The notes under the pieces were generated by a model. It had not been told where the DNA came from. It did not search any database and saw only the letters and a program-made list of their open reading frames with translations. A DNA stretch of 64,000 bases from Euptelea pleiosperma (lineage: Eukaryota > Streptophyta > Magnoliopsida > Ranunculales > Eupteleaceae). The stretch is taken from positions 43,518,450 to 43,582,449 of the forward strand of contig CM068545.1 of assembly GCA_035048495.1 (NCBI GenBank), written 5' to 3'. The translations under genes and the position numbers were made by a program. Positions 11,122-21,248 of the stretch are shown here, piece by piece (within the stretch, counting starts at the first letter, position 1; each line of letters opens with the position of its first letter).

Positions 11122-11987
11122 TTTCTTCGGAAATCGAGCTCTACGCTCTCAGCCACAATCAATCATCTGAGGCATTTCTCTACAATCAAACCTACACTAG
11201 GGACTGATATTTTACAATGGAGATCGGGTGGTTGATAGGATGGATGATCGACTGATTGGTAGCACGATCGGATGGTCGGATGCATAGAATTGATAGATCA
11301 GATGGCGATCTATAGAGATCCAACGGCCTGATGGAAGATCCAACGGTCAGAAAGCTAAGGGAGATGAGACAGAGCCAATGGGCAGGAGTTCTGGGGTTAA
11401 GTCAATAAATTCGAGGACTGAGAGATGAAGAGAGAGAGAATAAAGAGAGATGAGAGAGAAAAATCAGAAAAAGTATTGGCAGAGGGTCATGAACCCTGGT
11501 TTTCCATTGTTCTTCACTTGAGCTTGGCCAGTAGAGCAGGCCATCATTTGATGTGGCTTTAAATGCTTTGGTCCTTCTCTTGGTTATTAGCTCTCCCGCT
11601 CTCGTGGTTCCTTGGGCCAGCTCTTCGATCCCCTTGTTCAGCCCATAATAGGCTCATATCTTCTAGACATAGCCTGTGGACTCTTTAAGCTTTGATAATG
11701 GGCTTTCATGATCCATGTGGGCCCACAAGTCTCGAGAATCATCCAATCAGGGTTTCCTGCGACAGACGAAGCGCGTAATGAGACTTAATCAGAACGGCTT
11801 AATATCTAAACTTCTAAAAAATGTGTTTAATGCATGCAAATATACCATTTCGTCCAGAAAAGTGTGTTCTACGCAATGAGATAGACTCTTAGGTAAAAAA
11901 GTGGATAATTAGAGCAGTTTTACGTAGGAGAGTACGATAATGCTAAAAGGATAATTGCTTAAAATAAGCACTTTTGAGCGAATATCA

Positions 11988-13696
11988 CAACCCCCAACCA
12001 GCATATTGCCAATCCTTGGCAATTAGTGCGAAATAAATGAGCTTAAAAGGGCTCTGCACATGCTGCACACTTTTTCATATTAGCTCAGGGAAAACACCAT
12101 TCGTCAAATCATTGAATGGATGCAAAAATAGTTACATGCTAGCGAAGAGTTGGAGAGTTTTGGCAAGACTACAGACTGATGACCCAGAATAGTCAGACTC
12201 TGCGTGTGTGTGTGCTCAACATTCTCATCATCCGACAGTAAAGATTTCCAGATCACCTCTAAGTTTTTATGCCTCGACCTCAAATCTCGCATGTTTAGCA
12301 CTCAGAATAGAATCACACATGAAGGGTTTTCTTCTTTTCTCTCAATTTATATTTGAGGAGATGTGTTGATATATGAAAGCAAAGATCTCACATATGTATT
12401 ATTTAAAGGAAGGACATCTTTAACAGAAGAAGATCTCATGATTGGAATACCACTTCACTCGGGAACGTTAGATCAAACTCTATAGCTTCTCCTTCTCCAA
12501 TCTCCACATTTTATGATCGTGCTATCCTAGAATCAAGTAGGACTTTCCTGGGTTGTAATGAGGCTTAGGTCAGGTGTAGAAAAATAAAGGTATACAGGAT
12601 TTCAAAGATCTTGAGAGGATATCTCTATTTTCTTGTATTTTTCCTGCGGCGTAATACCATTATCTGGTTCTTTTTTCTTTTTTCGTATTTTTCTCTTTTT
12701 CTTGATATTTCTGAGACTGCTCAATTTCTTTTCAGCTCTTCTTCATACTTTCTTTCCATATTTTGTTTTCAGCTTGAACCACTTTCTTTTCCTTTTGATT
12801 TTTTTCTTCTTTACTTTTCTTTTCACGGTCTACACATCAGTTATTCTTTTGTCCATCTCAAAATACGAGTAGCCAGTCATGCTTCGTAGCTAGACTGGGC
12901 TTTAGGTTGATGGGTTTACAAAGAAAATGCTTTTATAGAACGGCTCAAGGGGTTTCTAGTGAAGTATAATTCAGGTGAGTAAAAAGGCTGAATGGTTCAG
13001 AAAAATGGCCTAAATCATTTTCTAGGGTTTGCATTATCATGTATACTGTCTTGACTGGATACAGAGAAGGTTCTGTCGTAGTAATCCAATGTTGATGTCG
13101 TTCTGAGTTCCATGATCGAAGCAAAAGATAATGAGATCTCTCAGCGACTCTTGCGGGCAATGAAGAATAGTGAGTCATCCATTGACTCAGGATTATTGTA
13201 TAACTCTCTGAAATGATTAAAGGCTCGAAAGCTCGAAAGCTCACTGGGTTAGGTCTCCACAATTATTCTCACAGGATCTCTAGAGTTTCAAAACTTAGGA
13301 TGACTCTGATGTTGATAGTGTACAATTGTGCCAAATCTGAGTTTTTCTGAGTTTTCAAACCTGCTGTAGTCACGCCTGACTTGACTCGACACTAACTTTA
13401 AACAAAAATTGACATCCTCAATACTGACTTAACGGAGGTTTTCAGCTAATCAAAGTTAGGATATTTGACACATTTTTGAAATTCTAGAAAACTTTTGGAG
13501 AACATCGGAAATCACCCCAAAAACGAAATTTTTTTGTTTTGTTTTGTTTTGTTTTTTTTTTATTAAAATGAAGACATGAGTTTTGGTAAATACCCACCCC
13601 CAACCAAAATACAGCACCGTCCTCGGCGCTCATGACCGTGACATAAAATGATAAAAATTCAGTGATGATGATGCAAAAGTTCAGGAAGGATGTTAC
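11988..13696 (-). other. 3' non-coding region of B (LTR-proximal part)
   Basis: Reverse-strand counterpart of the A region 5700-7370, beginning with the G-rich tract (11988-11999). It contains purine-rich tracts (12620-12835 on this strand) and the second stem-loop near 13611. It has no coding frame. It is cut at 13697 by an insertion and resumes at 17401. Confidence 0.8.
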
Positions 13697-16600
13697 TGAA
13701 AGTAGGGTTTTTCCGCGTCGTTGGTTACGGAAACCCTAGAATCAACAAGATTTGTAATTTTTATCCGATTATCCTGCAAAATTGACAGATTTGTATAGGG
13801 ATTCGTGTCGGATGTCGATCCGCACTCGGGATTAGTCGGATTAGCGCAAATAAGAACATAAAATAATATGAAAATTGCCAGAATTCATGGGGAGATGAGA
13901 GTGGTGGAATTGCTTAAAATAATCAGAAAATGAACACCTTAATTAAAAATTCAAAGATTAACTCAATTCAATCTAATGTCATTACAACTTTTTTATCGAA
14001 AATGAAAAATAACAATTTAACAAGAACACTAGAAGAGAAATTAAGAGGATAGAGAAAAAGAAGAGAGAGTTAGAGAGAAAAAGTAGAGTGAGATGGTGAA
14101 TACCTAAAGATTCTAGAGAGAGAAATGGAGTTTTAGAGAGATATACCTAGAGAGATAAGAGAACTAGAGAGATCCTAGAGAGAGAATGGAGAGAGAGAGA
14201 ACAACTACCTTGATAATTATTGGAGTCCCCGGAGAGAATTGGCCATGGGAATGGTGAGAGGTGGTTCGGCCTTAATGGACATGGGTCCAAAAGAGGAAAG
14301 AGGAGGTGTACATCGCTTTGTTGCTGCACATGGGGTGTGGTTCACCCGGAATAGAAATCACGACCTCTTGAAGACGGCGGCTGGTGATGGTGGCAATGGA
14401 ACTTCCGGCGGCTATGGTGAGAATGGAGGTAGCAAGGACTCCTCCACGTTGGTGTGCACGTTGTTGAAAGCTGGTGGCTGACGGTGGTGGAAGGGAGCAG
14501 CAGCAAGGGGATCCTGCTGGTGCGTGGTTTCTATAGCCACGAGGTGAAGAAGACAGACCGACTGCCTGAGTTTCAGATCATGTTGCTCCCCAAAAAGAGA
14601 TGTATTTGCAGATCGTCTCCAAGAGAGAAGGTTCGAGATGTAGAAGAAGAGGACCGTGGGATCTGAACTGTGATGGAGAGGCAACACCGTCTGATTCAGC
14701 TTTTGGAAGTGGGAGAGCTATAGCTTAAACGGTGCTCAAGAAAGAGCAGCAAGTGGAGAACCTAATGCTCTCTTAAGCAGGTTGCTAGAGGAGGTTGGTG
14801 TGGAGAAATATCAACGTTAGGATCCAGGAGAGGGACATCCAAGGTGGTGATCGTTTGATGCAGGTAGCACACTTCTCGTTGCAGGTTACCAGTTTGCAAA
14901 CCGGTGGTGAAGATGATGTAGATCTGATCTGGCCGTGAGTTGCAGGAGGTGCAGCAGTAAGAAGAGACCACAATGATGATGGGGATGTTGTGTATTGTTA
15001 GTGCAAGGAAGAAAGGAGGGCAGCAGGCGGTATCAAGGAGGAGGGGAGCACTGACGGCCGGAGTTGCAGGTCTGCAACTCCGGCGTTGAGAAAACGTTAA
15101 TGACAAAAAAAACGAAAACGAAAACGAAAAAAAAATGAGAAGAAAAAGAAAAAGAAGAAGAAAAAGAAAAAGAAGAAGAAGAAGAAGAAGAAGAAGAAGA
15201 AGAAGGAGAAGGAGAAGGAGAAGGAGAAGGAGACGGATGCATTACCAGACGGCCGGAGTTGCAGGCAACTCCGGCGAAGAAGAAGAAGAAGATGAAGAAA
15301 AATGAGAAAGAGAAAAGAAGAAAAAGAAGAAGAATGGGGCCAAGGGTGAATGCGGGATTGATAGGGGGAGAGAAAGGAGAAGATTTGAGGGGGATTAGGG
15401 TTTGAACGAACCCTTCTCCCTCATCTTATAAAGCTCCCTATTTCCATTAATGGAAATAGGGTATTTTTTAAAAATAAAAAATAATTTTTTTTTTTTTTTT
15501 TTTTTAAGTAAAAACCTACTTTTCTATGGGGAATCTCCCCAATTAGTGGACCCCCCATTTAATTAAAATTATTTTTGAAATTCGCGGGGTCCACTAACTG
15601 GTCGGACAGCGGGTCGATGCTGATGGGCCTGGCTACTGGCCCACATGGACTGATGATGTCCATCGTCTCACAAGATGATGTGACAGGCATTCTGAAGGCG
15701 ATCGGATGGATGGTGACTTAATTGGGACCCAGATTGGTAGATCGACGGATCTAGAGAGATCCAACGGTCCGATTGAAGATCCAACGGTCCGATAGAAGAT
15801 CCAACGGTCAGAAAGCTAAGGGAGATGAGATAGAGCTGATAGGCAGGAGTTCTGGGGTTAGGTCAGTAGATTCGAGGATCGAGAGATGAAGAGAGAGAGA
15901 GAATAAGGAGAGATGAGAGAAAAAGTATCAAAAAAATGGAAAAAAGCACTGGCGGAGGGTCTGGAACCCTGGTCTTCACTGTGACCATCCTCACGCTTCT
16001 CCAGTAGAGTCGACCATCATTCTTTGCTGACTCATGTGGCTTTAAACGCTTTGGTCCGTCTCTTGGTCATTGGCTCTCCTACTCTCTTCGTTCTTTGGGC
16101 CGGCTTTTTGGTCCTCTTATTCAGCCCATATTTGGCCCATATCTTCTAGTTATAGCATGTGGGCTTGTTAAGCTTTGATAATGGGCTTTCATGATCGATT
16201 TGGGCCCACAAGTCTCGAAAATCGTCCCATCGGGGTTTCCTGCGACAGAAGAAGCGCGTAATGAGACTTTATCAGAACGGCTTAATATTTAGACTTCCGA
16301 AAATGTGTTTAATGCATGCAAATATACCATTTCGTCCAGAAAAGTGTGTTTTACGCAATGAGATAGACTCTTACGTAGAAAAATGGATAATTAGAGCAGT
16401 TTTACGTAGGAGAGTGCGATAACGCTAACAGGATAAGTGCTTAAAATAAGCACTTTTGAGCGAATATCACAACCCCCAACCAGCATATTGCCAATCCTTG
16501 GCAATTAGTGCGAAATACATGAGCTTAAAAGGGCTCTGCACATGCTGCACACTTTTTCATATTAGCTCAGGGAAAACCCCGTTCGTCAAATCATTGAATG

Positions 16601-17395
16601 GATGCAAAAACAGTTACATGCTAGCGAAGAGTTGGAAAGTTTTGGCAAGACTACAGACTGATAATCATGACCCAGAATAGTCAGACTCTGCGTGTGTGTG
16701 TGCTCAACGTTCTCATCATCCGACAGTAAAGATTTTCAGATCACCTCTAAGTTTTTATGCCTCGACCTCAAATCTCACATGTTTAGCACTCAGAATAGAA
16801 TCACACAAGAAGGGTTTTCTTCTTTTCTCTCAATTTATATGTGAGGAGATGTATTTAATATAAAGAGGCAAAAGATCTCACATATGTTTTATTTGAAGGA
16901 AGGACATCTTTAACAGAAGAAGATCTCATGATTGGAATACCACTTCACTCGGGAACGTCAGATCAAACTCTATAGCTTCTCTTTCTCCAATCTCCACATT
17001 TTATGATCGTACTATCCTAGAATCAAGTAGGACTTTCCTGGGTTGTAATGAGGCTTAGGTCAGGTGTAGAGAGATAAAGGAATACAGGATTTCAAAGATC
17101 TTGATAATGGGCTTTCATGATCGATTTGGGCCCACAAGTCTCAAAAATCATCCCATCGGGGTTTCCTGCGACAGAAGAAGCGCGTAATGAGACTTTATCA
17201 GAACGGCTTAATATTTAGACTTCCGAAAATGTGTTTAATGCATGCAAATATACCATTTCGTCCAGAAAAGTGTGTTTTACGCAATGAGATAGACTCTTAC
17301 GTAGAAAAGTGGATAATTAGAGTAGTTTTACGTAGGAGAGTGCGATAACGCTAACAGGATAAGTGCTTAAAATAAGCACTTTTGAGCGAATATTA
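13697..17395 (-). mobile_element. Deletion-derived mini-element: LTR head + 3' region + full LTR
   Basis: Flanked by a perfect 5-bp target duplication gttac (13692-13696, 17396-17400). Read on the minus strand it has the first ~294 bp of an LTR (17395-17102), then ~630 bp of the family 3' non-coding region (17101-16470), then a complete LTR of 2773 bp (16469-13697, U3 version II). The rest of the 5' LTR, primer site, leader and coding region are gone. The breakpoint at about 17101 shares 4 bp (ttga) between the two parents, suggesting microhomology-mediated deletion. The outer end has mutated from TCA to TTA. Confidence 0.88.
15436..15461. repeat. Perfect 26-bp palindrome next to the promoter, U3 version II
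   Basis: The half-site CCCTATTTCCATT is followed by its exact complement. On the minus strand it ends 2 bp before the stretch CTTTATAAG (15425-15433), the likely TATA box. Related near-palindromes occur at the same place in the other version II LTRs, near 39770, 52936 and 56374. Confidence 0.8.
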
Positions 17396-17663
17396 GTTAC
17401 CAAGTCGGCAGAAATTCGACAGTGTTTGGTACCTGATGATCGGGAGAATGAATGTACCTGCATTTTCAGAGATATAACAGTAATAACAAATGCATGAGAC
17501 TCATGTACTCTAGGAATATCGGAATTGCCTTTCCGAAAGCGCTAAGTTTTACGTCTTCAGCCAGACATGACGGGGGTATATCAAGTACCCCCAACCAGGT
17601 TAAAACTCATGGAGACTGAGTGAATCTGCAGTCTTCCTGACACCTAAGGTGGAAGGGAAACAA

Positions 17664-19430
17664 CTATCCTATCCCTTGTCTAGGTGTACCTGTGTAGAAC
17701 AGGTCTTTCTCAGTGTAGACTGAGAGAAGGGCATTGAGATCTCTGAGCAGACCGGCAAAAGTACGGAGTTGATATGGGAGGGATCGAAGCTTCTCAGTAA
17801 AGATTGAGAGGAGAGTAGTAGTGGGTTCTCTGACCATGGTTAGCAGAGCCGAAAACTCATTGAGTTTAGCGGGAATGTATCTGAATGGAGCAGACTCCTG
17901 CAGATCAGTAATACCAAAATTGTCTGACTCTGAGATGAAGTCAGACTCAAAGTGTTCTTGACACTTGGATAATTTATCCTCGAGAGAGTCCTGAATTAGA
18001 CTCTCAATGACATACGGTTCATCAACAACATCGACGTAGGGTGACGGGTGAAAACTGTTGACCTCTCCCTCGATGTTTCCTAATTTGATAGGGATGTTCC
18101 AATCCCTACATTCAATATGTTCATCCTCGGTGGGGAATGGTAGGTCTAGGACAGCTGGAATCTCATATTCTAGACACGGTTCTACGGTAGGAATGTCTGC
18201 ATCCAAGGCAGAGAAAGAATTATCAGAGATAGAGATGGAACCGGGTTTCTCTGGGCTCGGTCTAGAAGTTGGTGCTGTTAAGGGCACCAAAGATTGAGAC
18301 TCGGGTTCATCACAATTTTTGCACAATCCAAGGGAGGTGCGGAGGAACGGTAGATCTATGACAGCAGGGATCCTACGATCGAGACAAAACTCAGTGTCAT
18401 GATGATCATCTTTAGGGTCCAGGTTAGAAGCAGCAGTGGGAGAGTGAGAAATAGGTTGCTCTGAGGTAGGTTCAGGATGTGGTGCTTTTAAAGGCATCGA
18501 AGAAGGAAACACTGGCTCCTCAATAGTCTGGCTCGATCTAGGGGTGGGTACAACTTCTATTTCTTCCTTGCAATGCTGGTACTGGGTCCAATTGTGCGGC
18601 TCCTCATTATAGACAGTGGCCATGTCATTCTCCTCAGGATAGGCTATTGGTGGGCTAGTGAAGTTGACTTCCTCTCTTTCATTTTCTAATTGAACTAGAC
18701 GTTGCTCCAAGCTCTCCATAGATTGCTGTTGTTGGTGCTCTAGACTTTGGAAATACTGTTGTTGCTGGGCAATGTATTGAGAGAGAAGATCCTCTAGACA
18801 GGGTTTAGTAGCCAACGGAGGCGGTTCAGCCAAGGGGAGCTGAGGTGCCAACTCTTGATTGTAGTCCGACTGGGTATGAAAGTTATAAGGCAAAGTGGAG
18901 TCTGGGACTAGTTGCTGACTCTGAAAATCCTGAGGGGCCCACTGTTGATCAGAATAATCATTTTGTGGATATGATGGGTATTGGGATTGCGAGTGTTGCC
19001 AGTCATACTCTCCATTGGGTTGATGGAACCCGTAAGGATAATTATCCTGCGACAGTTGTTGCGGGATAGCAGACTGTTCCCAACCAAAGTTATTGTGACT
19101 CCTATTATCCGGATAATAAGTGTTGTCATAGGAGGTCTGCATTGGAGATGGAAATGTACAAACATCTTGCTGGATAGGAGGGTAATATCCTACAGAGTGG
19201 GAATGGTACACGGGTTGCTGGACTGCGGCACGAAGGGCAGAGACTGAATTTTTAAGTTCTTGGAGTACAGAATTGTACTCCGGATCTCGGTGATTATCAT
19301 ACCCTGTAGAAGTGTGCGAGACTGGAGTATCATGATGATACGCAGAATTGTCATACCATTGTTGAGAGTGATCACCTCGATTCTCATAGAAACTGTAGTA
19401 GGTCTCATACAGAGGCCGTTCATCTGCCAT
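17664..19430 (-). CDS. Gag-tail/protease-tail protein of non-autonomous element B
   Basis: 588 residues, intact. Residues ~50-260 align with the C-terminal half of the A gag: QELKNSVSAL, Tyr/Gln/Pro-rich stretches, LAPQLPLA, then a Gln-rich coiled-coil-like segment (213-254). The capsid region and the zinc knuckle are absent. Residues ~349-370 and ~419-459 both resemble the protease segment after the active site (around CRDGN and ILGRPFL in A), so this piece is present twice; the catalytic Asp motif DLGAS is missing. Residues ~470-540 match the protease-RT linker of A. The end has a short repeated motif (L-S-x-F/Y-T-E-K). There is no RT, RNase H or integrase. Function is unknown; it may bind the Gag particle or RNA. 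The start ATG is the first in this frame, just after the leader. Confidence 0.85.
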   Translation of the reverse strand: MADERPLYETYYSFYENRGDHSQQWYDNSAYHHDTPVSHTSTGYDNHRDPEYNSVLQELKNSVSALRAAVQQPVYHSHSVGYYPPIQQDVCTFPSPMQTSYDNTYYPDNRSHNNFGWEQSAIPQQLSQDNYPYGFHQPNGEYDWQHSQSQYPSYPQNDYSDQQWAPQDFQSQQLVPDSTLPYNFHTQSDYNQELAPQLPLAEPPPLATKPCLEDLLSQYIAQQQQYFQSLEHQQQQSMESLEQRLVQLENEREEVNFTSPPIAYPEENDMATVYNEEPHNWTQYQHCKEEIEVVPTPRSSQTIEEPVFPSSMPLKAPHPEPTSEQPISHSPTAASNLDPKDDHHDTEFCLDRRIPAVIDLPFLRTSLGLCKNCDEPESQSLVPLTAPTSRPSPEKPGSISISDNSFSALDADIPTVEPCLEYEIPAVLDLPFPTEDEHIECRDWNIPIKLGNIEGEVNSFHPSPYVDVVDEPYVIESLIQDSLEDKLSKCQEHFESDFISESDNFGITDLQESAPFRYIPAKLNEFSALLTMVREPTTTLLSIFTEKLRSLPYQLRTFAGLLRDLNALLSVYTEKDLFYTGTPRQGIG

Positions 19431-21248
19431 TAGAGGCGATAGAGGGATGCGGTGGACTAACTCTCAGATCGAGTCAGTAAAAGGTTAGGACAGGTCCAAC
19501 CGGGCTTCTACTTGAAAAACCAAGCCCAAGATTTGGCAAAAATTTGCCAAAAGGAGACACTGGAGTAGTGATTCTAAATGATGCACACGAAGCACAGATA
19601 ATCCTATTCTAAACAATCAGGATATATTTTAGGCATTATCTTGTTAGTTTTGGGGCTAGAGTAGATTATGACAATGGGCGGACCACTGGTTTATTTTTTA
19701 GCCGTCGGACTAACTGTATGCACTCAGAGGTTCTCACCAGGTTACACTCTTCAGAGCGAATCCTTTAGTACTAACTCTAGTCAACAACAAGGCAATCCAA
19801 AGCCTAGACAGACATGCGGCACAATGGCTGTCTTAAGTACGTCCCAGACTAACCGGATTGGTCAAGTGTATAAGAAGAGTGTTCCCTCGGGTTAAGCTAG
19901 GGTTGGTGTGTGTTCCTATTCCACACGCAACTAACCGCCGAATAGTCCAAGATGCCACGTCGAGCTCAATGTACTTGAGTAGCAGGGACTTATGGGTGTG
20001 TTAGACAACAGGGACCCGCGCTCGTGGTCTTATTTCGATTGGATGTTAAGCGGGTTCGCTTTGTGTGGATTTTTCCTCGAACACCGGGCTAATTGGCTCT
20101 ACTTCTTGATTCTTTTTAGTATAGATGGATCCTGGGGATCAATTTCAGCTGGAGTGATGATGTGGGTGATGAAATCCCACCAATTTCAATTTTTGGAGCT
20201 GGGTTTGCTCTCTTAGAGTTGATTGATTAACGGCCACGCCACGCAAGTCAAAGAATATGGATGCGAAAGCAAATAGACAAGCGGCAATGATTCACCCAAT
20301 AACACCGTATCGCACTCAAGGCGACGATAGGGACTTACCTCCCGTGGGACTTACCTCCCGTGGGCCACACCACGGGGTCGCCTCCGTGGGTTAGAGAGGG
20401 GTATCCTAATGGGCTTGGGCCCGACTCCACCTCTTTGAGCTTTCGCTCTCTACCCACACTGGATCGTGTTCGTGCAGAAAAGTTAGATCGCACGGTCTAG
20501 GTATTTGGGATTCTATTTGGAAGATCCTTGCCTTTTTAGGGTTCACAGAACAAGCACTGGATTTAGGCAAGTTTTTGAATTAGTTTCCAAATTCGAGATG
20601 GGTTAAAATTTAAGAATTCCCAGATTTGGAAAATACCTAGATTGGAATGTTTTCCGAACTGTGGAGATCTTCCAAGAAAGATTTGATTGCGGGATCCCTT
20701 ACAATTTTGGAAAATTTCCCAAAATTGAAATTCTATTAGATTTGGGGTGTTTCCTTTTGCATACTTTTCCAAATTCGGAAGATTTCTAAAGATAGAAATT
20801 CTTCTAAAGAGGAAACTTCTAAAAGGGGAAACCCTAATTTAGCAAAGTTTCAAGATTTTAGAATCTTTCCAAAAATCGCAAATCCTTGATTGGTGATTTC
20901 TAAAAATCTGCAGAATATAAAACCCTAATTTTTTTGAATTTTGATTTTTTAATTTTTTTTGTAATTTCCACTTAATCTAGGGTTTCTAAAAAAACCCTAG
21001 AACAAGATCTAGCAGTTATTTGGAAAGCAGTTAAAATTCCTAAATTATTACAACTTTGCACTCGGCCTTCCGAGGCATTAAAAATAGTAATTTAAAAACT
21101 GCTAAAAATCACTAAAAACCAAAAATAGAAAGTTTTTCAAAAAGGTCAGGCTGTCCAAATTGAGCAGCTTTTCACTTCAGCAACTTTCCAATTCTGTCTT
21201 TACGTCCTTTTTCGCACTCCCGAACACCCGAGCGGCAGCGGCGCCATT
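19431..21248 (-). other. 5' leader of B
   Basis: Runs from the primer site to the start codon and is clearly homologous to the leader of the gag-pol element C (41075-42720) and of D. The last part before the ATG differs between the two element types. It contains an AT-rich stretch of short complementary motifs (ggaaa / tttcc, about 20560-21000), and a duplicated GTAAGT splice-donor motif at 20333-20338 and 20349-20354. Confidence 0.8.
21229..21246 (-). promoter_or_regulatory. Primer binding site of B
   Basis: On the minus strand TGGCGCCGCTGCCGCTCG begins two bases after the LTR end. The first 13 bases resemble the tRNA-Asp-type primer site known from Athila elements (TGGCGCCGTTGCC), with one difference. 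Confidence 0.8.

Larger units (their letters stand above)
10277..11987 (-). repeat. 3' LTR of B, upstream part (U3 version I), cut by element A
   Basis: It corresponds to 22901-24487 of the B 5' LTR. It keeps a segment of about 100 bp between two GAA tracts (about 10423-10526, with the inverted repeat 10455-10481) that the 5' LTR lacks. It contains an inverted repeat at 10759-10790 and a longer hairpin at 11071-11121. Confidence 0.9.
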
